A stretch of DNA of 64,000 bases. Origin: Nectonema munidae (lineage: Eukaryota; Nematomorpha; Nectonematoida; Nectonematidae). This document shows positions 54,301 through 64,000 of the stretch, in pieces (positions within the stretch are counted from its first letter, which is position 1; every line of letters starts with the position of its first letter). The notes beneath the pieces are model-generated. The model did not search any database. It was given only the letters and a program-made list of their open reading frames with translations, and was not told the origin of the DNA. The stretch is from assembly GCA_030549495.1 (NCBI GenBank), contig JAUIRK010000898.1, positions 620,001 to 684,000 of the forward strand, written 5' to 3'. A program made the position numbers and the translations under genes.

Positions 54301-57112
54301 TTCTCGAGAAATTGCTTTCATAATTCACCAAATTTTGTTCTTGCGAAAAAGTACTTTACAGTATTTTAAATCAATCAAATAATAGATGTTTTTTTGGAAA
54401 AAAATATTAAAAAATGCAAGTAAAATTCATCAATTATTTACTAAAATCGTGTAACATAGTAGTTTGTGCAGAAGAAAGACATCCTCGAATAGTTACAAAA
54501 GTATCCCAAAAACACGGTACTATTATGACAAGATTTTTCTCAACTCTCCTTTTGATATATTAGATGAATTTAGTTTTCGTTTTTATTTCACAACTTCTAA
54601 AATTATTTCTTTGAAAAATAGCAAATCTTCCTCTTTTTTGTTCCACCCAATGAAATCTCTCATCAAAATCAGGATGGTTTGAACATCAAGTTTTTAAACT
54701 GAAACACTCAAAATGAATAGCGTGAACATGTGAAGCAGACATAAAATATGTACTTTCACATTTACACTGTTTAGTTAAGAGCAAAGTACGCAGCAAACCT
54801 CCTTACAGCTACATCGCCTTAATAACCATGAGCATACTGAATTCGCCTGAGAAAAGACTGACCTTATCTCAAATTTGCAACTTCATCATGGACCTGTTTC
54901 CCTACTACAGAACAACGTTTCCGCTCTGGCAAAACTCCATCCGACACAACTTATCCCTGAACGACTGCTTCATGAAGATGCCCCGAGAGCCAGGAAACCC
55001 AGGCAAGGGAAACTACTGGACCCTGGATCCCCAGTCTTGCAACATGTTCGAAAATGGAAGTTTCTTGCGTCGTCGGAAAAGATTCAAGAGGATGCATTGC
55101 AGGAAGGAGGAAGCCTTTAACGCCTATTACTTTTACCAGCCGTATGCCGCCTACCCAAAGAGTAAACACCTTCACGTTATTTATTTAAATAAAACAAATA
55201 AAATAATGATTAGAAATATCATATAATAGTTATTTGGAAGAAATCTAGATTGCTTCTAAAAATTTTTCACTTGAAAAGAGAATAAAACAAAGTTGGAAAC
55301 TATGATGAGAAAATTCAACTAAATCTCAAGTAATGAAATAGAGAAAAATTCAAAATATTTCGTCATTTTGGCCTCTTTCTCCCTTAACAGGGAGGTAGAT
55401 AATTTGGTAAAAGGTGAATTTTCGACCAACATGGTCATCAACAGATCTTACTACTAACTGGGGAAGAATGGTGACGCGTTGCTGGGACTGGAGTAATAAA
55501 GAGGCGGATTAGAGAATTTGGGGTCAGCAAGAATCCTACCATACATAAAGCTAGATTGAGAATTTTGATGAGAGTTATTGAGCTTGTATATGAAGAGTAA
55601 AAAGAAGAGAATCAAGTTCCCACCTCCAACTCAAAATTTGGGTGAAGAAGTGAGCGATTTGGGGAATATAACGGATCGAATTGTACGCGTCGAGAAGCTG
55701 TGCTGATGTTTATTAAACATTAGAACAGCCCAGCGGCCCACCAAGGGAAGCAGGGAGGGTGGTCCACTAAGGCACACAATTAAATTGTATTATTACTCTT
55801 TTTTTGTTCCACCGAATGAAATCTCTCATCAAAATCAAACATTACCCAATTATTTAGTTTTTGAGTAATAATAAATTACTCCTTTAAAATTTTGCAAATT
55901 TCCAACCCTGAAAATACAATACAAATAATATATAGATGAAATTTTTTGAGACTGAGTTTTCCTAGCACCACTGTAGTGTATATATATGTTCAGCGTTTCT
56001 CAGCTTTTTTTTTATCTTGGCAGAACCTTTAAATATATCAAAACTTTAAAGGAGACCTACACAAAAAATATTTCATTTTCGTCCATTTTTTATCACAGTT
56101 AGTGTTTGAAATTGAAGGAAAAGAGAAGTCGATTGCAAACAAATATGACTCTAAATTAAGTGGACCAAAAAGTTGATTAAATTCTATCTTTTAAAAATAT
56201 ATCATAATGAAGTAGACTACGATGAAGAATATATATAATTAAATACTGGTTTGAGAAAAAATTAATACTTCTGTATCAAAGTTATGCTAGAAAAGAATCT
56301 TTCTGCTTATTTATGCAACACTTGATTAAAAAATTTTCATTGGAAAAAACAAACTATTTTTTCATTTAAAAAGTCTTTTATCGTAACATCAAGAAACTTT
56401 TATTAATAATAATTCATTTGCTTTTATTCCAATTTAACATTTTATTATACTTTAAAATAATTTTAGAATGTTTCTGATACATCTTATGTTTAGACTTCAT
56501 AGCTCCATTTATATATTTTGTATTTACTACACTCATGTGATAATTTCTTTAATGAATGTGAATGCATGCAAATATTTTCTTAAATATATAACTTAACCGT
56601 TATGTCCTCATTTTACACAAATATTACGACTATGATTGGAAATAAAAAAGAGCATACTTTGTGTTACCATTACTCGCGAAATTCGTCCACCAGTTGAGAA
56701 ACGCTGTGTATGCGTGCCTGTTGATTTACTTCCTTAATCTAGTTGAACGTATTGTGTACATTTTTGCTTTATTGCTATAGGCACCCCTTTTTGCTTACCT
56801 CCTGAAGAAAGCAACTACTCAAATACTCACAATCTTTTCCAAGAATCCGCCAGTCTACGAGGATCCACACTTAGCGCTAACACGAACTCCGGAATGGACT
56901 TTCACGATGCCAACGACATCATCTATCAGGAAAATGCTCCTGGTGAAGATCAAGAAGAAGAAGAAGAAGAAGAGGAGGAGGAGATTGAGAACTTCTTTAA
57001 TTGTAAAAGGAATGGCCGCGAATTTCAACCTACCTCTTCTGCCTCTGATGAAACTCTTTCCGCAAAGAGAGATGGTAGAAGCAAATTTAGCATAGAATTT
57101 TTGCTTTCATAG
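45189..57112 (+). CDS. foxD: Forkhead transcription factor, FoxD-like, 277 aa (three exons)
   Basis: FoxD proteins are nuclear winged-helix factors that act mainly as repressors in development. Exons 45189-45303, 54775-55161 and 56781-57112 join in phase (1, then 1) to 834 bases, 278 codons including the stop. Residues 46-144 form a complete forkhead domain: [27 protein letters not shown] (recognition helix), [17 protein letters not shown] and [10 protein letters not shown], the last two close to FoxD proteins as I remember them. A Glu run follows at about residues 215-230, and the protein ends KFSIEFLLS, an eh1-like Groucho-binding motif. The 38-residue N-terminus is basic and lacks the acidic region usual in FoxD. 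Introns are 9.5 and 1.6 kb. FoxE or FoxB are less likely, because FoxE usually has GNYWALDP. Exon 1 rests on phase, composition and ORF only. Confidence 0.8.
46879..47188. mobile_element. Foldback MITE with subterminal tandem repeats, copy 2
   Basis: Left arm TATTTACCATTTTTACTCC and then repeats of CTAAATTGTCTTTT; right arm is the mirror (AAAGACAATTTAGAAC, then AAATGGTATATA). Same plan and similar ends as 33686-34264, but with a different internal repeat word (AAATTGTCTTTT as against TCTATTTTGCC). Confidence 0.65.
47463..47875. mobile_element. Tigger-like MITE, about 413 bp
   Basis: Left end CAGTAAACCCTCTCAAATAC and right end, inverted, CAACCCCTCTACAATATGAC, each next to TA (47461-47462 and 47876-47877). 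A second, internal GTCGTATTTGAGAAG copy of the end lies 45 bases in. No coding remnant. Confidence 0.65.
48181..48458. mobile_element. hAT-type MITE, 278 bp
   Basis: Ends CAGGGCCGGCCTTAGG and, inverted, CAGGGCCGGCTCTAGTG, with the perfect 8-bp duplication GGTTTATG at 48173-48180 and 48459-48466. GC-rich ends and an AT-rich centre. Confidence 0.9.
48817..48955. mobile_element. piggyBac-type MITE, copy C
   Basis: 139 bp between TTAA borders; nearly identical to copies A and B, with a few changes (GCATACG for GCAGACG, TTATTTATG for TTACTTATG). Confidence 0.9.
50864..51557 (-). mobile_element. Non-autonomous hAT element carrying a hATC fragment
   Basis: Ends TAGTGTGTCCAC and, inverted, TAGGGTGTCGAC, with the perfect 8-bp duplication ACTACAAC at 50856-50863 and 51558-51565. 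Subterminal CCCCGGGGAA and CGAGGACGAGG motifs occur at both ends. On the minus strand, about 51260-51080 encodes [20 protein letters not shown] and then [14 protein letters not shown], a hAT C-terminal dimerisation domain; the rest of the transposase is gone. Confidence 0.88.
54775..55161 (+). CDS. foxD: foxD-like exon 2 (forkhead domain)
   Basis: Acceptor ..cactgtttag at 54771-54774, donor gtaaac at 55162. It contains the whole winged-helix domain from KPPYSY to RRRKRFKR and then a His/Tyr-rich stretch ([13 protein letters not shown]). The ATG at 54828 inside it is the domain's own Met and not a start. Confidence 0.93.
55162..56780 (+). other. foxD-like intron 2, 1.6 kb
   Basis: Contains a less AT-rich patch at 55380-55780 without a convincing open frame and, at 55991-56706, a hAT-type repeat. 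Confidence 0.5.
55991..56706. mobile_element. hAT-type repeat, 716 bp
   Basis: Ends CAGCGTTTCTCAGC and, inverted, CAGCGTTTCTCAAC, a common hAT end. The flanks (TATATGTT, TGTATGCG) agree only partly, so it is old. A partial copy lies at 16883-17095. Confidence 0.7.
56781..57112 (+). CDS. foxD: foxD-like exon 3 (C-terminus, eh1-like motif)
   Basis: Acceptor ..attgctatag at 56779-56780; the split codon AGC is completed with exon 2. It encodes a Ser/Asn-rich stretch, a run of Glu from a GAA/GAG repeat (about 56950-56990), and the end [10 protein letters not shown] before TAG at 57110-57112. Candidate poly(A) signal AATAAA at 57328-57333. Confidence 0.85.
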
Positions 57113-57572
57113 CCACGCCAGTACTTCACCCCAAAGACACGTTTGTGTGCTTCGTGCAATACTTCTTCAACAACACTTAATCTCCACACATTCTACCTCT
57201 TTTAACACAATGATATTTTATTTTATTGTGAGAATACTCTTTTAAAATTTTGCAAATTTCACAACTCGTATACAGATTGCTTATTTTGCATTAATATAAT
57301 TTCCGCACAATTTTTATTTATTGCTTTAATAAAATTTAAAGATTTTTAATCCCTGTAAGCAATGTAGCATGTTTTGTGCTGCTATGTTTCGTTCCCTTCC
57401 ATTCCACCCTTTATTTCTATTTTTTCTATTCTTTTCATTCCATATTATATATTTTCGTCTTGGCCATATTATTTATATTACAAGCTTATTCACCTGTTAA
57501 AATAATCTCCTAAACTTATTGATTCTGCTTTTTTTTACCGTTCAAAATACCCCGCTAATTTAATATAATCTA

Positions 57573-57690
57573 TAGCGTGAGTAAGGTTGCTTAGGTACTG
57601 GGTTTCGATAACTCTTCTCATAGTTCAATACAAGCGGCGCAATTGTGCCTTTTCGATGAAAACACCCCACAGTGCATTTACCTTATTGTG
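57573..57690 (+). repeat. SINE with conserved core, copy at foxD 3' side
   Basis: TTCTCATAGTTCAATACAAG, then CGGCGCAATTGTGCCTTTTC and GATGAAAACACCCC are almost as at 29.2 kb. The B-box half is deleted. Confidence 0.7.
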
Positions 57691-59014
57691 TAAATTGAAG
57701 GTTATTTATAATTAACAAATTTTCAAACTATAAGTTCTTTCATTTTGGGCATTCAATGAATTGTGTCATTGACATCCGAAAATATGAAATAATGAGTAGA
57801 AAATTAAAAAATTTAGAACAAGAAATAGAACATAAAATACGCGGGAAAGAGTTCTATGCCAAAAATTAGTGTAAGAAGACACTTCACAAAATATTGATTA
57901 GATGATATTGATGTTTTTAAGATTATATTTTAAGCTTTATTTAAAGATGAAACTTCATAGTGAACAAGAAATAACCTAGCATCGTCATAAAACCTTTTGA
58001 GGAGTAAATGGTGTTAGAGGATTTTCAAAGGGAAATGAAATTCCATCGAGTTGAAAATCTCTTGTTGTTAAAGGATCCATGACTTAATTATAATCAATTT
58101 TATAAAAAGTAATTACTATTTAACATGGTATGAATTTTGAGAAAACGATATCAGTACGAAATCAATTTGCAAAAATTCAAATGATGGCGTTCCATTGCAG
58201 GATGATGGTTGAGATCGAGCATAACATTGATTGCAAATGAATAATAGAATTTAAGTTCTAAATGGAAAGTATATAAAGTTACATTTTAAACTTTTTTTGT
58301 AATTATATTGCTTCGACTCTAATGAGCAATTTTCGCCGACAAAAATCATTTTTTTCCTAAAAAACTTTGAAGAAGTTGAATAAAAAGATGACAATCAATA
58401 TAACTTTAAAATTCATGTTGAACCAATATATGAATTTGGAAAAAATTATAAGTCATACTGAAAAATAATATCTTTATAAATAAGTGTCATGATCGAATTA
58501 TTTATTTACTGAAGATAACCAAAAATATATCTTAAAAGATAAAAAATTTTATTTTCTAACGATTTTTTTCTTTAAAGATAAAGAATTACGTTTAAGTTTT
58601 AAAGGGGTTAGAAGAATATTTGTATGATTTTTCTAATGATTGAATAAATGAAATATAAAAAGTAAAAGGATTACCGAAAAAGAATTCAAGATCTCATGAA
58701 GGAAATCCATCCAGAAAGTAACATATGAAAAAAATTCTACTTCAGTACATGAAAAATTATCACAACAAAATGGTTCCTACAAATAATATTGTTGGAGTAT
58801 TCAAAGAGACGATATAAATGCTAAATTTTCTAGAAAATCTTATAAAAGGAAATTCATTTAAATAAAGATTTATTCATACAAAATTTTAACGTTTTTTTAT
58901 TACATATATATATATACTCCTTCTTTTTTTAAAATCTAGAGAAAAAAAAAAAAATTCATCATTTAAAATTTTTTTTTATAAATATAAGATTTTTTTTTTA
59001 TAATTTAAAAAAAC

Positions 59015-59059
<45 letters not shown>

Positions 59060-60828
59060 GATTTTCTCATAAAAAAATCTAGAAAATTTAACATTATAAA
59101 AAGTGTAAACCTAAAATCGATATAAAAAAAATGTTACAATTTTTTATATGAAAAGCTCATTTCAAATATTAACTTAATTACCCAAATAACATTAAATTTT
59201 AAATATAAAAATTTCCAATCAAAAACCCAAATTGTTTGACCAGTAGTTCTTCCACGATGAGGTTTTTGCTTACGTAAAAGCCAAATTCATCCATTTGAAC
59301 AAAACATCCATGCACACAAAGATTGCTTTAAGAAGACATTTATAAAAAGAGAAAACAATCAAGTATTATTTTTACACTTAAATAATTGTCTCCTTTATCC
59401 TTCCACTCCACAAAGACATTATGTGCAGTGCACCCATTTTTATTCAGTTTTTATTTTCTACTTCCATAAATACCATCTTGTGTTTTTTTAAAAAATTAGT
59501 CCAATTTGACATTTTCAAAAACAAACATTTGTTTTCTGCAAATTTCGTTTTTTATAACAAGTATAATTTACCATTTCTTAGCAAAATTAAAAAATTGTTC
59601 TAGAAAATATTTTTATCAAAAAGGTTGGCTTAACGAATCAAGTAAAGAAGAAAAGTTGAAGAAGGTATGCGAAAAGATTTTAAAAAGTGTTATAAATATG
59701 TACTTGAAAGTAACTATAATAAAGTCAACTTTTTTTATTTTAACATTTTTATAATTTGTTTTGAATAACCAGCATATTAAATACCTTTATTTTTTAATTT
59801 TAAAATTTTTATATGTCAATAAAATCAATTTTTTATCTCTAAAAAGTCAATAATTTAGAATTAGGCGAACATTTTGTTAAAAATATTTTTTGAAATTCTT
59901 TCTTCCTAAATTATTCACATTGATTTTTTATAAAAAAAAACTTATTTATTTTTTTCAAAACATGCGCCTTAAAGATCTAAATTCTTAAGATTTACTTTTA
60001 TCCTCGATGTTTTAGTTTTTTGGCAAAACTGTTTAAGAAAAATTTTTTAAAACCGAATTTTTTTTTAAATAAAACCGAGTATCTAAGTTTGAAATTACGC
60101 GAAATTTATATTATTGTATAAAATTTTTGGCAAAAAAAGGAAAATTTTACCCTGTTTCTCAAAATCTATTTTATTTTTTAATAAAATATTTTTTATAATT
60201 TACATTAAAAATTGAAAAAATTTTTTATCAATTCATTTTTCAATAAAAAACATATTTTTTCCCTAAAAATTATAGATTTCTAATTATTATATAGCTCAAT
60301 TATTTTCTTTTAGGTCAATTTTTTAGTATAAAATGTTAATTATTTCACAATTTTTGGTCAATTTTTAATTGCCCTAATGATCACACATCCTTTATTTGTA
60401 ATATTGTAGAAGATACAAGTGGGTCAGCATAAAGAAGACCTCCACGCGGTGCTTACTGGAAGCATTTCATTCTGAAGCTGACCAACTCCTTTAGTATTTA
60501 AAAGATGTAGAAGATAATTTTTAGGAAGAGTTCATTGCACTTAAATTCAAAAAGGAATTTCAATTAAAGTTTGAAAGAAAGCTGAAAGATTTTTGACACT
60601 TTTTTTACTTCATATTGTGTTTTTCAAGTTTAAAAAACACCTATTTTAGACTCTAGAAAATTGCTATATTATCCTTACATTTTTCCTCTTATTAAGTACA
60701 CAAACATATTCTGGGGCTCTTCTAACCTCTCACTTCTTGATAAATTAGATAAAAAAAATATTGAAATTCCATAAATTTTTTTGTTCCAACTCTGAATTAA
60801 ATATTAATTAATTAATTAAGTTGTTTGT
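57691..60828. other. Very AT-rich intergenic stretch with 40-bp poly(A)
   Basis: No gene is seen. 58.9-60.4 kb is almost purely A/T with a run of about 40 A at 59013-59052. Open frames in it are compositional. Confidence 0.5.
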
Positions 60829-61023
60829 AGCGTTCGCACCCATCCTTTCGGATATCGTGGCCCGCCCGGAATGCTGATTCCAAGTCTACCTGGACTTTCC
60901 ATCCCACTAAATGCCTACCGGCCCTTGTTACTGCATAGCTCGTTATATATATTATTTTACAAGAATTTATGTTACAATATATAAATACATCTGAGTGAAC
61001 GATACTATCCTAATGCGAACGCT
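60829..61023. repeat. Inverted pair AGCGTTCGCA / TGCGAACGCT
   Basis: The perfect 10-bp inverted repeat bounds a 195-bp stretch whose left half is GC-rich. No target duplication was found, so a MITE is only a suggestion. Confidence 0.35.
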
Positions 61024-61117
61024 CCCAATTTGGGAAACAAACTTATTGTCTAGTGATAGCTTGATTACTAACCACGTAGAATTGGGTCGCCAGAGCACAA
61101 CCTAACCGTAAAAACCT

Positions 61118-61936
61118 TTGAATTCTTCAGAGGAAGAAAACCAGGGTAAAAAACCGGCACTGAATATTTATGAACTTAACGCTTTTATGCACTGTATCTT
61201 TTCCTATTATTGCACAACACACTATGCTCAGTTTTCAAAACTCTTTATTACAAATGAGAAACATCATACTTACGATACCAGATCTAAACAGTTGTTACAT
61301 TTTTCAGTACTAAATCTCCATCCACACTCCAACTCACTTATTTACAGAACAATAAAGTCAATCAACTGCTTGAACACTAGTTTCGACTTTGGTAGCTACT
61401 ATTTATTCCAAAAATCTGTTACGTACAAATAAACCGTTCTTACCAATATTATATACTTCATTAATACTTACATAAACTGTTAGAATCTTTTTCCTCACTC
61501 TAAATACTTAAAACTCATTCTCATATCATACTGTTATATCTTGCATTTTTTTTTACTTTTAAATTTTCTATCATATCTTTCTTTTATGCGTACTCACTCA
61601 TCTATACCTCTATACACAACTCATTTTATATCACAATTATCTATACTCCTTATTTTTTTCTTTTTTATTTATTTTTTTTTCAACTTTTATTTCATTTCTA
61701 CATAAATCTTTTTTGATTAATTAATTACTGAAAACGTTTCCTGATTTAATTCTTAAATCTTTCCTGATCTTCTAAACCTTCAAATCTTCTCGATGCTCAC
61801 GATAATGTAGATAATTTTCCTGTGGAGTCAGAAACTTATTAATTTTCTGTGCATATCTTTTTTTAACTCATATGTACAAAAATGTATGTCATATGTACAA
61901 AAAATTTAAATGAAATAAACTACTACTACTACTACT
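61118..61936 (+). mobile_element. LINE 3' end (CR1/jockey-like)
   Basis: The frame at 61118-61432 reads LNIYELNAFMHCIF, SKLFITNEKHHTYDTRSKQL and ends SSF-like FGSYYLFQKS; this ELN..FM..H.YDTR layout is typical of the region behind the reverse transcriptase of CR1/jockey-type LINEs. An AT- and pyrimidine-rich 3' part follows and ends AAATAAAC plus an ACT repeat at about 61918-61935, as in LINE tails with short microsatellites. The copy is 5'-truncated. Confidence 0.6.
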
Positions 61937-63170
61937 CATAGTAAGCGATTTTTAAATTCTTAAGAATTCCAGTCTGTGTTTTAAACAAAATGGTAGAGAA
62001 AGACTGAATTGCAAATATAGCATTATGAGTTTTAAAGCATCTTACTGTGTTTAATCGGAAATACTTATATATCTCTTCTCTTTCTATAATTTAGAAATTA
62101 AGAAATTTAAGAATAGCTGATTGACTTCATGACTATTAAAACTTGCAAGTATATAAAATTATATGATAAAGTGATGGATATCAGGAAGAATGACCACTCT
62201 AAGTGTATCATATAAAGAAAGTCTACCCCAAAGTGTTCTTATGAAGAAAGTGCACCTAAAAGTTTTTCTCATTAAGAACTTCCACCCCCGTGGCTTTAAA
62301 ATGATTTTCTTCAAAGGATCCGAATACAACTTTAAAAAGTTCTCGAGCATCATAAAAAAACCTAATTTTTTCTTCCATAATTGGAATTGGACAGATGAAG
62401 TTTTTTGTTTTAATTATTTTGTTCATTGCATTGATAAGTGTGAATCGAACTGTGTGCCGTGACACATTACTATCTTTTGAGTAATATTTTCTGTGCAGCC
62501 AAAATATCTTTGGAAAGAGCGAATATTTTATTCAAACACTATAAAACGATGTTGAAAGTAATCGTCTTTTCATGATGTTAATTTTGAATTTCTTTTGTTC
62601 CTGTTTTTTTGACTTTCTTGTTAATATTCTCAGATGTCATGAGAAATTATTCTATTTTTAAAATTGAAAGAAAAATTAAAGTAATTAGCCTCCAAGTTAT
62701 TGATTTTTGAAGTTGAAACTGCCTTTTAGCATTGAAATTTTAAATATCAAGTGTTTAACAAAATAGTATCACTTTAAAAAATGGGAAATTATCCTATTTT
62801 ATGTTATTTCAATAGGCATAAGTTAAAATGAAAAGAATTAAAATAAAAACAGTAGAATGCATATAATACGAGTTGAAAAATATTCTGTGGAAAAATATTA
62901 GTCTGCAGTAAAGTGGAAAATTTTATCAGAGAGTAATGGAAAAATTGAGAGTAAATTTTTATGATTATACGTCTGAAAAATTAAATTTTTAATTGTCTGT
63001 TCGATTAAACTTTTATAGATTTCAATAATATCATCTTCCCAGATCCAATGTAAGCCTTTTTAAATATTACTCTTGGATATTTATATACACTCTACGGTTA
63101 GTTACACTTTTACTGTTATTACGATGAGTATGTTTGTTATGCGTGCTTCTGTAATATAAAATAACAACCA
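61937..63170. other. No gene seen
   Basis: AT-rich; a somewhat richer patch at 62.17-62.46 kb has open frames on both strands but no recognisable motif. Confidence 0.4.
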
Positions 63171-63224
63171 TCACCATTGATTACAAAGATATCGAATACC
63201 CACGCTTATTCAATAAGCGCAGAG

Positions 63225-63552
63225 AATATAGTTGTAGTAGACGTGGTGGTGACATACTGTCTGCCTTGTAACGAATACTCGCCGTCTCGCAGAGAACACT
63301 CACGGACATTGCCAGAATCGCCGATGAGTGATGGCGTCCTTCAATCAAACGCGTTTAAGGCGGACGGCGACAAAGAGCTCTTGTGTCAACAACAAACACA
63401 TCCATTCCCTAACCCTAACGCGCTCTTAATCTTCTCACATTGCGCAGAAAACTAATTAGCACTTCGCTAAAAGAAGGGCCTCTCCTCTTTGAGGGATTTG
63501 GTTTGAGACGGTGTGTCTGGGTTCGGTGTCGCTTTCCTTTATCCAGATTAAC
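63225..63552 (+). promoter_or_regulatory. CpG-richer island, possible first exon or promoter
   Basis: CpG dinucleotides and GC content rise sharply (GCCGTCTCGCAGAGAAC, AACGCGTTTAAGGCGGACGG). A frame from ATG 63325 (MSDGVLQSNAFKADGDKELL) stays open to 63455. A donor-like ACAG/gtatgc follows at 63553, and an acceptor-like tract ends at about 63943, so this may be a first exon, coding or not, of a gene running off the right edge. The product is not recognised. Confidence 0.35.
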
Positions 63553-63943
63553 AGGTATGCTACTTGTTTATGTATATCACGCATCTATCCCAAGCTATCC
63601 ACTGTCAAGATGCTTGGAGGCGTATTGTTTAAGCTTGTTTGTTCTATTTATATGCTGATGATAGCAGAGTGTAATTACAGGAGAGTTTCATTATTCTGAT
63701 AGCCAGATAACACTGCTAATGATGGCCTAAGTTTCTTTGGGCTCACATTCTATCAAATCAATGATAATCTTAATTACTTTTATGCGCCATCATATCCTTT
63801 GTTACTTCCAAGTATGTAAAAGAGCATATGTGTGTGATTATAAGTAACATATTAATGATAAATAATTACACACTCAATTCAAGGATTGAACATAGATGTG
63901 TGCGATTTTTCACCTTCTAAATACGCTGCTACAACTTTTGCAG

Positions 63944-64000
63944 GATTCCCAACCTGCGTCCCCAAAGTACTCCTCGAATTTGTGAAGGCAATGTTTACCA
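63944..64000 (+). other. Possible second exon cut by the window edge
   Basis: The acceptor-like ..acaacttttgcag is followed by less AT-rich sequence open in two frames, one reading FPTCVPKVLLEFVKAMFT. An ATG at 63990 (GGCAATGTTTACC) could also be a start. Too short to identify. Confidence 0.3.

Larger units (their letters stand above)
45304..54774 (+). other. foxD-like intron 1, 9.5 kb
   Basis: AT-rich. Besides the elements listed separately (46879, 47463, 48181, 48817, 50864) I see no exon. Stretches such as 45.5-46.8, 49.0-50.8 and 51.6-54.7 kb hold no recognisable features; they are candidates for regulatory sequence that cannot be judged by eye. Confidence 0.5.

Noticed and set aside
59421-59754. 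Short ORFs with Lys/Phe-rich products
   Set aside because: Embedded in almost pure A/T sequence; the codons follow base composition only.

Overview
The window looks like nuclear DNA of an AT-rich, repeat-rich invertebrate animal. Genes have spliced exons with GT/AG borders, introns are long and full of transposons, and the two recognisable host genes are metazoan: a ciliary transport subunit (IFT80) and a forkhead factor of FoxD type. A crustacean, for example a sea-louse-like copepod, would fit the base composition and the hAT/Tigger load. That is inference; the sequence does not prove the species.

Layout. 1-23945 (+): the 3' nine coding exons of IFT80, phase-consistent from exon to exon, ending in a stop at 23943-23945. 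The exons for the first WD repeats lie left of, or undetected in, this window. Its introns carry a Tigger derivative (7593-8341), a Penelope-like relic (about 9990-11780, minus), a complete-looking 2.43-kb DNA transposon with a 570-aa ORF (12017-14450), several hAT-type MITEs, and a 3.6-kb hAT element (17230-20863). That hAT element sits inside an older relic of the same family as the 12-kb transposon. 23946-45188: no confident host gene. It holds a Tigger/pogo transposase gene (25712-28173, minus) with an odd 37-bp duplication at its ends, a 67-bp minisatellite in two blocks (29.9-31.15 and 32.2-32.4 kb), foldback elements, a G-rich low-complexity cluster (38.27-38.87 kb), piggyBac-type MITEs with TTAA ends, and hAT MITEs. 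45189-57112 (+): a three-exon foxD-like gene of 277 predicted residues with a short basic N-terminus, a complete forkhead domain, an acidic run and a C-terminal eh1-like motif; introns of 9.5 and 1.6 kb hold more mobile elements. 57113-64000: a SINE, a very AT-rich stretch with a 40-bp poly(A), a LINE 3' end (about 61118-61936), and at 63.2-64 kb a CpG-richer island that may be the start of another gene running off the right edge.

The host genes do not form a functional unit: IFT80 acts in cilia and the forkhead protein acts in the nucleus. The main story is layered transposition. At least six cut-and-paste families can be bounded by their target-site duplications, one nested insertion restores the older reading frame when the insert is mentally removed, and one hAT family's C-terminal domain survives in two places.
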